This document shows positions 54,134 through 61,751 of a stretch of 64,000 bases of DNA, piece by piece. Position numbers and translations under genes: made by a program. The notes under the pieces are model-generated. The model searched no databases. It was not told where the DNA came from and saw only the letters and a program-made list of their open reading frames with translations. This DNA comes from CAZWBR01 sp964632305 (GTDB lineage Bacteria > Bacteroidota > Bacteroidia > Bacteroidales > Prolixibacteraceae): the NCBI GenBank assembly GCA_964632305.1, contig CAZWBR010000011.1, forward strand, positions 25,930 to 89,929, written 5' to 3'. How positions within the stretch are numbered: the stretch's first letter is position 1; every line of letters begins with the position of its first letter.

Positions 54134-54949
54134 TCAATATTGTTCGGTCTCGTTGGGGAAATTGCGCGATTTTACATCGTGGATATATTGTCCCACTGCC
54201 CCTTTGATCTCGGTAGCCAGATCGAGGTAACGACGCAAAAACCTGGGAGAGAAGGCCTGCGAAATGCCCAGCATGTCATGGATCACCAGTACCTGTCCGT
54301 CAACCCCGCCTCCGGCGCCGATCCCAATGACCGGGATCTTCAATTCCTTGGCCACCTTTTCACCCAATACGGCAGGGATTTTTTCCAGTACAACGGCAAA
54401 ACAACCTGCCTGCTCAAGCAGTTTGGCATCTTCAATCAGTTTGTTGGCTTCCTCTTCCTGTTTGGCCCTGACCGTGTAGGTCCCATATTTATTGATCGAC
54501 TGCGGCATCAGACCTAAGTGCCCCATCACCGGGATCCCCGCGGTCAAGATCCGTTCGACCGAATCGATAATCTCTTTTCCCCCCTCAATCTTTACAGCAT
54601 CGGCATGGGTGATCTTCATGATTTTGATCGCCGAATTCAACGCTTCAAGCGAATTGCCCTGGTAAGTCCCGAAGGGCATGTCAACCACAACCAATGCCCG
54701 GTTGACCGCTTTAACTACTGATTTACCATGATAGATCATCTGGTCGAGAGTGATCGGGAGGGTGGTCTCGTTACCGGCCATGACGTTGGAGGCGGAGTCA
54801 CCTACCAGGATCACATCAATACCAGCCTGATCCACCAACTTGGCCATCGAATAATCGTATGCGGTAAGCATCGAAATCTTTTCTCCCCGGAGTTTCATCT
54901 CCGAAAGTACGTGTGTGGTCACACGTTTTATTTCTTTATGAACCGACAT
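54134..54949 (-). CDS. panB: 3-methyl-2-oxobutanoate hydroxymethyltransferase
   Basis: 271 residues, usual length. First step of pantothenate synthesis: adds a hydroxymethyl group from 5,10-methylene-tetrahydrofolate to 2-oxoisovalerate. Visible family blocks: EKISMLTAYDYSMAKLVDQ, VGDSASNVMAGNETTLP (metal-binding Asp), DMPFGTY, KIEGG, MGHLGLMPQS, and IGIGAGGGVDGQVLVIHDMLG. Forms a decameric TIM barrel in the cytoplasm. panC/panD are not in this window. Confidence 0.96.
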   Translation of the reverse strand: MSVHKEIKRVTTHVLSEMKLRGEKISMLTAYDYSMAKLVDQAGIDVILVGDSASNVMAGNETTLPITLDQMIYHGKSVVKAVNRALVVVDMPFGTYQGNSLEALNSAIKIMKITHADAVKIEGGKEIIDSVERILTAGIPVMGHLGLMPQSINKYGTYTVRAKQEEEANKLIEDAKLLEQAGCFAVVLEKIPAVLGEKVAKELKIPVIGIGAGGGVDGQVLVIHDMLGISQAFSPRFLRRYLDLATEIKGAVGQYIHDVKSRNFPNETEQY

Positions 54950-54978
54950 CTCTTTTGTTTTTTGAAGGTTTTACGGTA

Positions 54979-54986
54979 CAAAGTTA
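54979..54986 (-). promoter_or_regulatory. candidate -7 box of the panB promoter
   Basis: Minus strand TAACTTTG is an exact TAnnTTTG match 29 nt before the start codon. Confidence 0.4.
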
Positions 54987-55255
54987 TGAAAAACCCAAAC
55001 GCGCAACCCATTTTTTATCTTTTTTCATTTCAAGTCGCCCGACCGGTTCTGACCCGAAACATGGTCCTGTTTTGTTTTCCTTCCCCGGTCATCTGCGATA
55101 CCTGCCAAATAAATCATGATCCCTCCGAGGGTTCGCTTCTGAATAAGATCATTTCCCATGATCCTTCCCCGGTCTCATAATCCGGGAATTCCCCCGATCT
55201 TTCTGCCTCTTTCCTGTCGATCGACTATTATCTTTCCCTCCAAATCCTGTCTTTT

Positions 55256-55272
55256 TGTCATTGACAATGACA
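55256..55272. promoter_or_regulatory. perfect palindrome upstream of dnaK
   Basis: TGTCATTGACAATGACA: 7-bp arms with a 3-nt centre, 138 nt before the dnaK start. It is not the CIRCE element. Possible operator for stress control; unproven. Confidence 0.35.
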
Positions 55273-55410
55273 GACCGCTCCCTTTTTTTTCGGCTTAATG
55301 TGCCAAAAATGCCTTAAAATGGCCAATTCAAAAAATGGCATAACGATTGAATAGTGCAATAGTGTAAATGAAAAATTGAATCAACAGTATAAACTATAAT
55401 ATCATTTAAA

Positions 55411-57307
55411 ATGGGAAAAATAATTGGAATCGACTTGGGAACCACCAACTCCTGCGTCGCAGTAATGGAAGGCAATGAGCCGGTAGTGATCCCCAACAGC
55501 GAAGGAAAAAGAACCACACCGTCCATCGTGGCATTTGTGGAAAACGGGGAGCGGAAGGTTGGCGATCCGGCCAAACGTCAGGCTATTACCAATCCGCACA
55601 AAACAGTTTACTCCATCAAACGGTTTATGGGCGAATCATTTAATAATGTCACTAAAGAGACCAACCGGGTCCCCTTCACTGTGATCCAGGGCGATAATAA
55701 TACCCCAAGGGTGAAAATTGACGACCGCCTCTACTCTCCGCAGGAAATCTCAGCCATGGTCCTTCAGAAGATGAAGAAAACGGCTGAAGACTATCTTGGA
55801 CAAGAGGTGACCGAAGCGGTGNNNNNNNNNNGACTCACAACGTCAGGCTACTAAAGAAGCCGGTGAAATCGCCGGTCTGAAAGTGCGCCGTATCATCAAC
55901 GAACCGACTGCCGCTTCATTGGCTTACGGTCTCGATAAGATGCACAAAGATATGAAGATCGCCGTGTTCGACCTCGGTGGCGGTACCTTCGATATTTCGA
56001 TCCTCGAACTGGGCGACGGGGTCTTCGAAGTAAAATCAACCGATGGCGATACCCACCTCGGTGGCGACGACTTCGACCAGACCATCATCGACTGGCTGGC
56101 TGAACAGTTCAAAGCCGAAGAAGGTATTGACCTGCGTAAAGACCCGATGGCCTTGCAGCGCTTGAAAGAGGCCGCCGAAAAAGCAAAGATCGAATTGTCA
56201 AGCTCAACTCAGACAGAGATCAACCTGCCTTATATTATGCCGGTAAATGGCATCCCGAAACACTTGGTCAAAACTTTGACCCGTGCCAAATTCGAACAGT
56301 TGGCCGATACACTGATCAACGCGACAATGGAACCTTGCCGTAAAGCCTTGCAAAATGCCGGCATGACCACCAACGATATCGACGAGGTGATCCTGGTCGG
56401 TGGTTCTACCCGTATCCCGGCCATTCAGGATAAAGTCCAGGCCTTCTTCGGGAAAGCTCCGTCTAAGGGTGTTAATCCCGATGAGGTTGTAGCCGTAGGA
56501 GCTGCTATTCAGGGTGGCGTTTTGACCGGTGAAGTGAAAGATGTGCTGTTGCTCGACGTGACTCCGCTCTCCCTGGGTATTGAAACCATGGGTGGCGTGA
56601 TGACAAAGCTGATCGAAGCCAACACCACCATCCCGACCAAGAAATCGGAAACTTTTACCACGGCTTCCGATAATCAGCCCTCGGTTGAGATCCACGTCCT
56701 TCAGGGCGAACGTCCGATGGCCTCCGGTAACAAAACCATTGGCCGTTTCCACCTCGATGGTCTGCCACCGGCACCGCGCGGTATCCCTCAGATCGAAGTA
56801 TCCTTCGATATCGATGCCAACGGGATCTTGCACGTAACCGCGAAAGATAAGGCTACCGGCAAGGAACAATCGATCCGTATCGAAGCCTCCTCCGGTTTGA
56901 GTGATGACGAAATCAAACGGATGAAGGAAGAGGCTGCCGCCAATGCCGATGCCGACAAACAGGCTAAGGAACGGGTTGAAAAGCTGAACCACGCTGACAG
57001 TCTGATCTTCCAGACCGAGAAACAGTTGAAAGAGTTTGGCGACAAGCTTCCGGCCGACAAGAAAGGTCCGATCGAAGCTGCCTTGACGAAGCTGAAAGAG
57101 GCTCACAAGAATCAGGACCTGGCTGCCATCGATGCGGCTACCAATGAACTGAATGCCGTTTTCCAGGCTGCTTCCCAGGAGATGTACAACGCGGCCAATG
57201 CTCAGGGCGGTCAGCCCTCAGGAGCACAAGCAGGCCCTCAGGGCGGCCAGCAAGGCCCCAAAGGCGACGGCGAAGTGACCGACGTCGATTTCGAAGAAGT
57301 AAAATAA
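55411..57307 (+). CDS. dnaK: Hsp70 chaperone DnaK (split by assembly gap)
   Basis: ATP-dependent protein-folding chaperone. N-terminal ATPase part: MGKIIGIDLGTTNSCVAVMEG, then after the gap RIINEPTAASLAYGLD, FDLGGGTFDISIL and VGGSTRIP; substrate-binding domain from about 390 (VLQGERPMASGN); C-terminal lid and the usual EEVK end. The frame is broken by ten Ns. Family comparison shows the missing piece to be eight residues (24 nt, ITVPAYFN in other DnaKs) between TEAV and DSQRQ. With 24 nt the gene becomes 1911 nt, 636 residues, fully in frame. So the gene is intact and the apparent frameshift is an artefact of gap sizing. Confidence 0.95.
55822..55831. other. assembly gap (10 N) inside dnaK
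   Basis: Placeholder gap. The expected real content is 24 nt, so positions to the right are probably 14 nt short of true scaffold distance. Confidence 0.9.
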
Positions 57308-57377
57308 CCGGCTTCAGTTACTGAAGCGGTTCCAATAATAACTAAAAGCCTGGTCAAATATGACCGGGCTTTTTTAT
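57305..57377 (+). repeat. dnaK 3' region, left copy of an imperfect direct repeat
   Basis: This segment and 58721-58794 share TTCAGTTA.TGAA, GTTCCAATAA, CTAAAA and GCCTGGTCAAATATGACCGG in the same order and orientation, with small indels. The two copies bracket the decayed type I locus. Confidence 0.75.
57344..57376 (+). terminator. Rho-independent terminator of dnaK
   Basis: Stem AAAAGCCTGGTC / GACCGGGCTTTT (57344-57355 with 57362-57373, one G-T pair), 6-nt loop, then T-run. Preceded by a small CTTCAGT/ACTGAAG hairpin. Confidence 0.88.
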
Positions 57378-57490
57378 TCCCGTCTTTTTGTCTATTTCCA
57401 TCAATAAGGACGTTTTTTGCTGAATTAGTGATATTTTTGACTAAGCGTTCCGTTTTTTCAATGGCATGGCACGAAACAGAAAAAAAGTAA

Positions 57491-57577
57491 ATGGTTGATA
57501 AAATGGTGATATGTCGGAACAAACTTCGTACAGCCATTGATGCAATTGTAGCAGACCTGGAAGGAGGTACAATATGA
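57491..57577 (+). pseudogene. relic of the hsdM 3' end
   Basis: Reads MVDKMVICRNKLRTAIDAIV then ADLEGGTI and stop. This matches the last 20-odd residues of the intact HsdM downstream (IVIRQNKLRTAIDEIVADLE, then GGLK). It keeps the same 4-bp ATGA overlap with the following rhuM gene that the intact hsdM has with its own rhuM-like neighbour. Nothing of hsdM is left upstream of about 57491. This shows a former type I methyltransferase gene stood here. Confidence 0.8.
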
Positions 57578-58590
57578 AAGAAGAACAAAAAGGTGAGATT
57601 TTAATTTGCCAGTCGGAAGAAGGGAGCACCAAAATCGAAGTGAGACTCCAAAATGAGAATGTTTGGCTTTCTCAACAACAAATGTCTGAACTATATCAAT
57701 CCTCTAGATCCAATGTAGTTGAGCATATTAAGCACATTTATGAAGAAGGAGAATTAAATGAAAATTCAACCTGTCGGAAATTCCGACAAATTCAAATTGA
57801 AGGCACTCGAAGCGTAGAAAGAGAGATTCCTTTCTATAACCTCGATATGATTATCTCGTTGGGTTATCGTATCAAATCGCAACTTGCTACCAAGTTTCGT
57901 ATCTGGGCTACCGAACGCATAAAAGAATACATAGTCAAAGGGTTTACGATGGACGATGAACGCCTAAAGCAGATGGGCGGTGGTGGTTACTGGTACGAGT
58001 TGCTCAATCGTGTTCGTGATATTCGTTCGTCCGAAAAGGTCTTATATCGTCAGGTCCTCGATTTATATGCTACCAGCGTAGATTATGACCCCAATACGCC
58101 CGAATCGGTTGAGTTCTTTAAAATTGTACAAAACAAACTGCATTATGCCGCTCATGGTCACACAGTCGCCGAAGTTATTTATCAGCGGGCCGATAGCGAC
58201 AAACCGTTTATGGGGCTGACTGTTTTTCCGGGCGAGCAACCTTCTTCAAAAGACATTACGGTTGCTAAGAATTATTTGAATGCGGAAGAACTGAAAATCC
58301 TCAACAATTTGGTATCGGGATATTTCGACTTTGCCGAGATACAGGCAATGAAACGCAAGCCCATGTATATGAGTGATTACATAAAACAGTTAGACAATAT
58401 TTTGTCGGCCACCGGCGAAAAACTATTACATAACCCTGGCAGCGTAAGTCACCAGCAAGCTATTGAAAAAGCCAATGCCGAATTTAAAAAATACCAGGTT
58501 AAAACGCTTTCGCCAGTAGAAAAGGCCTACCTGGAAAGCATTAAATCCTTACATAAGAAGATTGACAGGAAAGGAAACATTAAGGAATAA
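57574..58590 (+). CDS. RhuM-family protein (full length)
   Basis: 338 residues. Known as virulence RhuM family; function not established, though it is commonly found inside type I restriction loci. N-terminal region (about 15-110) resembles a DNA-binding, KilA-N-related module (VWLSQQQMSELYQSSRSNVVEHIKHIYEEGELNENS, then YNLDMIISLGYRIKSQLATKFRIWATERIKEYIVKGF). C-terminal half (about 150-330) is the RhuM-specific part (YRQVLDLYATSVDYDPN..., IYQRADSDKPFMGLT). The gene overlaps the hsdM relic by 4 bp and the hsdS relic by 2 bp, so it sat between hsdM and hsdS. It is the only intact gene of that older locus. A RBS (GGAGG) lies 5 nt upstream within the hsdM relic. Confidence 0.88.
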   Translation: MKEEQKGEILICQSEEGSTKIEVRLQNENVWLSQQQMSELYQSSRSNVVEHIKHIYEEGELNENSTCRKFRQIQIEGTRSVEREIPFYNLDMIISLGYRIKSQLATKFRIWATERIKEYIVKGFTMDDERLKQMGGGGYWYELLNRVRDIRSSEKVLYRQVLDLYATSVDYDPNTPESVEFFKIVQNKLHYAAHGHTVAEVIYQRADSDKPFMGLTVFPGEQPSSKDITVAKNYLNAEELKILNNLVSGYFDFAEIQAMKRKPMYMSDYIKQLDNILSATGEKLLHNPGSVSHQQAIEKANAEFKKYQVKTLSPVEKAYLESIKSLHKKIDRKGNIKE

Positions 58591-58666
58591 AATTGAAGAA
58601 CATATACTACAGTATTGCCCTAATGGCGTTGCGTTCACCGAAATAGCGAAAATGAGCGAAAATTAA
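58589..58666 (+). pseudogene. relic of the hsdS 5' end
   Basis: Reads KIEEHILQYCPNGVAFTEIA then KMSEN and stop, matching the start of the intact HsdS (MNKIQQLIQQYCPNGVEFKEL). The start codon is destroyed: AAGGAATAAAAT here versus AATGAATAAAAT at the live gene. After the stop the frame stays open to 58741 (VERAIREQNKPMDFTANFSY at its end), which I cannot assign. Confidence 0.75.
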
Positions 58667-58720
58667 AATCAAAGTCTTGTTGAAAGGGCGATCCGCGAAC
58701 AGAACAAACCGATGGACTTT

Positions 58721-58794
58721 ACCGCTAATTTCAGTTATTGAAACTGTTCCAATAACTAAAAAGCCTGGTCAAATATGACCGGTTTTTTTTTATT
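58721..58794 (+). repeat. right copy of dnaK-terminator direct repeat (terminator-like)
   Basis: Degenerate duplicate of 57305-57377. The hairpin part (58758-58790) keeps AAAAAGCCTGGTC...GACCGG and a run of eight T but has lost two bases of the right arm, so it should still end transcription of the rhuM unit. Confidence 0.75.
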
Positions 58795-58862
58795 GTTATT
58801 AAGAAAAGGACAATAAGAGATTGTTCGAAAAGTACTATACTTAAAAATAGACTTATTTGATG

Positions 58863-58870
58863 TATTTTTG
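58863..58870 (+). promoter_or_regulatory. candidate -7 box for the hsdM operon
   Basis: TATTTTTG is an exact TAnnTTTG match, 166 nt before the hsdM start; no clear -33 box. Confidence 0.3.
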
Positions 58871-59035
58871 AGGCTGATGTCTGTTAAACAATTATTTAAA
58901 TGTTGTAATTAATAAATTAAACGAGTTCAAAAATCAAGGCTTGGAGTTTTCTCAATTGTAATGGGAAAAAATATGTTGTTTTAACCTGTCCGATTAGAGA
59001 TAAAAATACTAAAATCGAAACAAAATTTTGTGATA

Positions 59036-60598
59036 ATGACTAAAGAACAAGAACGCGAAGAGCTTCACCGCACGATATGGCAAATAGCAAATGATTTAAG
59101 GGGTAGCGTTGATGGCTGGGATTTTAAATCATATGTGTTAGGCATGTTGTTTTACCGCTTTATATCCGAGAACCTTACCGCCTATATCAACAAAGAAGAG
59201 CAGCGCACAGGAAACAAAAATTTCGATTATACCAAAATATCTGATAAAGATGCTGAATTTGGAAGAGCCGACACAGTAAAAGAAAAAGGCTTTTATATTC
59301 TTCCCTCCGAGTTATTTGTAAATGTGTGCCAAAAAGCTAAAAACGATGCGAACCTCAATGAGACATTAAGCACAATTTTTAAAAATATAGAAAACTCAGC
59401 CAAAGGCACTGAAAGCGAATCCGATTTAAAGGGTTTGTTTGATGACATTGATGTAAACAGCAATAAGCTGGGGGGCACCGTAACCAAACGAAACGAATTA
59501 CTAACCAAGATAATCGAAGCTATCGGTGGTTTGAAACTTGGCGATTATCAGGACAACACCAACGACCTTTTTGGCGATGCTTACGAGTTTTTGATGACTA
59601 TGTACGCCAGCAATGCAGGTAAATCGGGAGGTGAATTTTTTACCCCTCAGGAGGTTTCCGAATTGCTTGCCGAAATTACGGTAGTAGGCAAAAAGCTGGT
59701 AAATAAAGTTTATGACCCTTGTTGCGGCTCTGGTTCAATGCTATTAAAATTTGCCAAAGTATTGGGGAAGGAAAATGTACGACAAGGTTTTTACGGTCAG
59801 GAGGTTAACATTACCACCTACAACCTTTGCCGTATCAACATGTTTCTGCACGATATTAATTACGAAAAATTCGATATTGCTCACGGTGACACGTTGACCG
59901 AACCCAAACATTGGGACGATGAACCTTTCGACTGTATTATTTCAAATCCGCCTTATTCTATTAAATGGGAGGGCGATGCCAATCCTTTGTTGATTAACGA
60001 CCCTCGTTTTTCGCCTGCGGGGGTGCTGGCTCCAAAGAGTAAAGCCGACCTTGCTTTTACCATGCATATGCTTTCGTGGCTCTCCACTTCCGGCACAGCA
60101 GCCATTGTTGAGTTTCCCGGTGTGCTCTATCGTAGTGGGGCTGAACAAAAAATTCGCAAATATTTGATTGATAACAACTATATCGATACGGTTATTCAGT
60201 TACCTCCCGATTTGTTTTTTGGCACCACCATAGCCACTTGTATTATTGTTCTTAAAAAGAGCAAAAAAGACAATGCCACTCTGTTTATCGATGCCTCTAA
60301 TGAATTTGTACGAGGTGGCAATAAAAACAAGCTAAGTGAAGCCAACCGTAAAAAAATTCTAAATGCCTTTATCGAACGAAAAGATGATGATAATTTCGCC
60401 AAACTCATATCCAACAGCGATATAGCCGCAAACGATTACAACATTTCCATAAGTAGCTATGTAGAACAAGAAAACACTACCGAAGAAGTGGATATTGAAA
60501 AACTCAACGCCCACATTGCCGAGATTGTAATACGCCAAAACAAACTCCGCACAGCCATTGACGAGATTGTGGCTGATTTGGAAGGAGGTTTAAAATGA
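59036..60598 (+). CDS. hsdM: type I restriction-modification N6-adenine methyltransferase
   Basis: 520 residues from ATG 59036 (a GTG two codons upstream is possible). Modifies adenine in the site chosen by HsdS and is part of the restriction complex with HsdR. HsdM_N helical domain about 5-160 (LHRTIWQIANDLRGSVDGWDFK); methyltransferase core with AdoMet motif I at DPCCGSGSM (227-235) and catalytic NPPYS (304-308) typical of gamma-class adenine methylases; C-terminal helical tail RQNKLRTAIDEIVADLEGG. Overlaps the next gene by 4 bp. The hsd region looks more A/T-rich than the core genes to the left, consistent with acquisition by transfer. Confidence 0.95.
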   Translation: MTKEQEREELHRTIWQIANDLRGSVDGWDFKSYVLGMLFYRFISENLTAYINKEEQRTGNKNFDYTKISDKDAEFGRADTVKEKGFYILPSELFVNVCQKAKNDANLNETLSTIFKNIENSAKGTESESDLKGLFDDIDVNSNKLGGTVTKRNELLTKIIEAIGGLKLGDYQDNTNDLFGDAYEFLMTMYASNAGKSGGEFFTPQEVSELLAEITVVGKKLVNKVYDPCCGSGSMLLKFAKVLGKENVRQGFYGQEVNITTYNLCRINMFLHDINYEKFDIAHGDTLTEPKHWDDEPFDCIISNPPYSIKWEGDANPLLINDPRFSPAGVLAPKSKADLAFTMHMLSWLSTSGTAAIVEFPGVLYRSGAEQKIRKYLIDNNYIDTVIQLPPDLFFGTTIATCIIVLKKSKKDNATLFIDASNEFVRGGNKNKLSEANRKKILNAFIERKDDDNFAKLISNSDIAANDYNISISSYVEQENTTEEVDIEKLNAHIAEIVIRQNKLRTAIDEIVADLEGGLK

Positions 60599-60927
60599 AT
60601 AAAGAACTTCAATTTTTGCTTTATACAACGCCAAATGAAGATATTAAAATTGGTGTTGTAGTGAAAGACGAAACGCTTTGGCTTACGCAGAAAGCTATGG
60701 CTGAATTGTTTGGTGTTGGAGTACCTGCCATAAGCAAGCACATAAAAAATATTTTCGAGGAAGGGGAACTGCCTGAAAATACGACTGTTTCCAAAATGGA
60801 AACAGTCGTAAAGAGAGGGCGTAGAAAGCATTTTAATTCCACCGAATTCGATGGGTTTAAAGTATTGTTTAATTATGGCGAATTCGCCACAATTAACCTC
60901 TTATCATTAACCGCTAACCAATTATAA
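60595..60927 (+). CDS. truncated/chimeric RhuM-like protein
   Basis: 110 residues. The first about 80 match the start of RhuM (LWLTQKAMAELFGVGVPAISKHIKNIFEEGELPENTTVSKMETVVKRG; compare VWLSQQQMSELY...HIKHIYEEGELNEN in the full gene). Then the sequence leaves the family: HFNSTEFDGFKVLFNYG resembles a piece of a KilA-N protein (compare DFKPLEFEGFK in the next gene), and an unrelated tail ends at a stop 2 nt before that gene. So about two thirds of RhuM is missing and the end looks like a recombination scar. ATGA overlap with hsdM keeps translational coupling. Probably non-functional, or a short DNA-binding remnant. Confidence 0.75.
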   Translation: MNKELQFLLYTTPNEDIKIGVVVKDETLWLTQKAMAELFGVGVPAISKHIKNIFEEGELPENTTVSKMETVVKRGRRKHFNSTEFDGFKVLFNYGEFATINLLSLTANQL

Positions 60928-60929
60928 TC

Positions 60930-61751
60930 ATGGCAAAAATTAATGTAAAACAAACAGATGTTACCATTCTGAAAATTAATGAGGACGATTATATTTCGTT
61001 GACCGATATAGCCAAATTTAAAAGCGATGACCCTACTGCCGTCATAGCCAATTGGATGCGAAACCGCAATACCATTGAATATTTAGGCATTTGGGAAACC
61101 TTATATAATCCCGATTTTAAACCCCTCGAATTCGAGGGGTTTAAAACGGAAGCCGGATTAAATGCCTTTACACTCTCGCCTCAAAAATGGATTGATGCAA
61201 CCAATGCCAGTGGAATGATTTCTAAATCGGGCAGATATGGTGGGACTTTTGCACACAAGGACATTGCGTTTAAATTTGCTGCATGGATTTCTATTGAATT
61301 TGAGCTTTACTTTATAAAAGAATTCCAACGCCTAAAAGAAGAAGAACAAAAACAACTCGGTTGGTCGGCCAAACGCGAATTGGCAAAAATAAACTACCAC
61401 ATACACACCGATGCCATTAAGCAAAACCTTATTCCGGCTGAACTAACAAGGGAACAAATAAACCAGGTGTATGCCAACGAAGCCGATGTACTGAATATAG
61501 CCATGTTTGGTATTACCGCCAAACAATGGCGCGATGCCAACCCCGACCTCAAAGGAAACATTCGCGACTATGCCACTATTAACGAACTTATTTGCCTCTC
61601 GAACATGGAAAACCTCAATGCCGTGTTTATTAACGAAAACATGCCACAAAGCCAACGCCTGTTAAAGCTCAACCAAATTGCCATACAGCAAATGGAAGTG
61701 CTATACGACGTTGAAAGCCGTAAATTGCTAAAAGAAAACAACAATGAATAA
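60930..61751 (+). CDS. KilA-N domain protein
   Basis: 273 residues. The KilA-N domain (about 8-125), with DDYISLTDIAKFKSDDPTAVIANWMRNRNTIEYLGIWE, AGLNAFTLSPQKWIDATNASGM and GRYGGTFAHKDIAFKFAAWISIEFELYFIKEFQRL, is found in phage and viral DNA-binding proteins. The C-terminal part (about 130-270) is the partner region usual for bacterial KilA-N proteins (GITAKQWRDANPDLKGNIRDYATINELICLSNMENLNAVFI). Overlaps hsdS by 8 bp, so it is built into the operon. Its role in type I systems is unknown; a regulatory or anti-phage role is inference. Residues near 62-72 are encoded by a perfect 32-nt palindrome. Confidence 0.88.
   Translation: MAKINVKQTDVTILKINEDDYISLTDIAKFKSDDPTAVIANWMRNRNTIEYLGIWETLYNPDFKPLEFEGFKTEAGLNAFTLSPQKWIDATNASGMISKSGRYGGTFAHKDIAFKFAAWISIEFELYFIKEFQRLKEEEQKQLGWSAKRELAKINYHIHTDAIKQNLIPAELTREQINQVYANEADVLNIAMFGITAKQWRDANPDLKGNIRDYATINELICLSNMENLNAVFINENMPQSQRLLKLNQIAIQQMEVLYDVESRKLLKENNNE
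61115..61146. repeat. perfect 32-nt palindrome within the KilA-N gene
   Basis: Centre CGAATTCG between 61130 and 61131, arms of 16 nt with no mismatch. A related, imperfect version (CGAATTCGATGGGTTTAAA) occurs at the scar in the truncated rhuM (about 60843-60862). Confidence 0.85.

Larger units (their letters stand above)
54950..55410. other. 461-nt divergent spacer between panB and dnaK
   Basis: Must hold the promoters of both genes. Seen: a candidate panB -7 box, a TGTCATT palindrome and ATGGC-containing short repeats nearer dnaK. No gene recognised and no CIRCE element. Confidence 0.5.
58667..59035. other. spacer between decayed and live type I loci
   Basis: Contains the right copy of the dnaK terminator-like repeat and the putative hsdM promoter; otherwise A/T-rich with no gene seen. 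Confidence 0.5.

Noticed and set aside
54950..55180. Plus-strand extension of the frame 54728-55180 upstream of dnaK
   Set aside because: Mostly antisense to panB, then low-complexity intergenic sequence; no family match.
56204..57106. 300-codon minus-strand frame opposite dnaK
   Set aside because: Common antisense shadow of the strongly biased dnaK codon usage.
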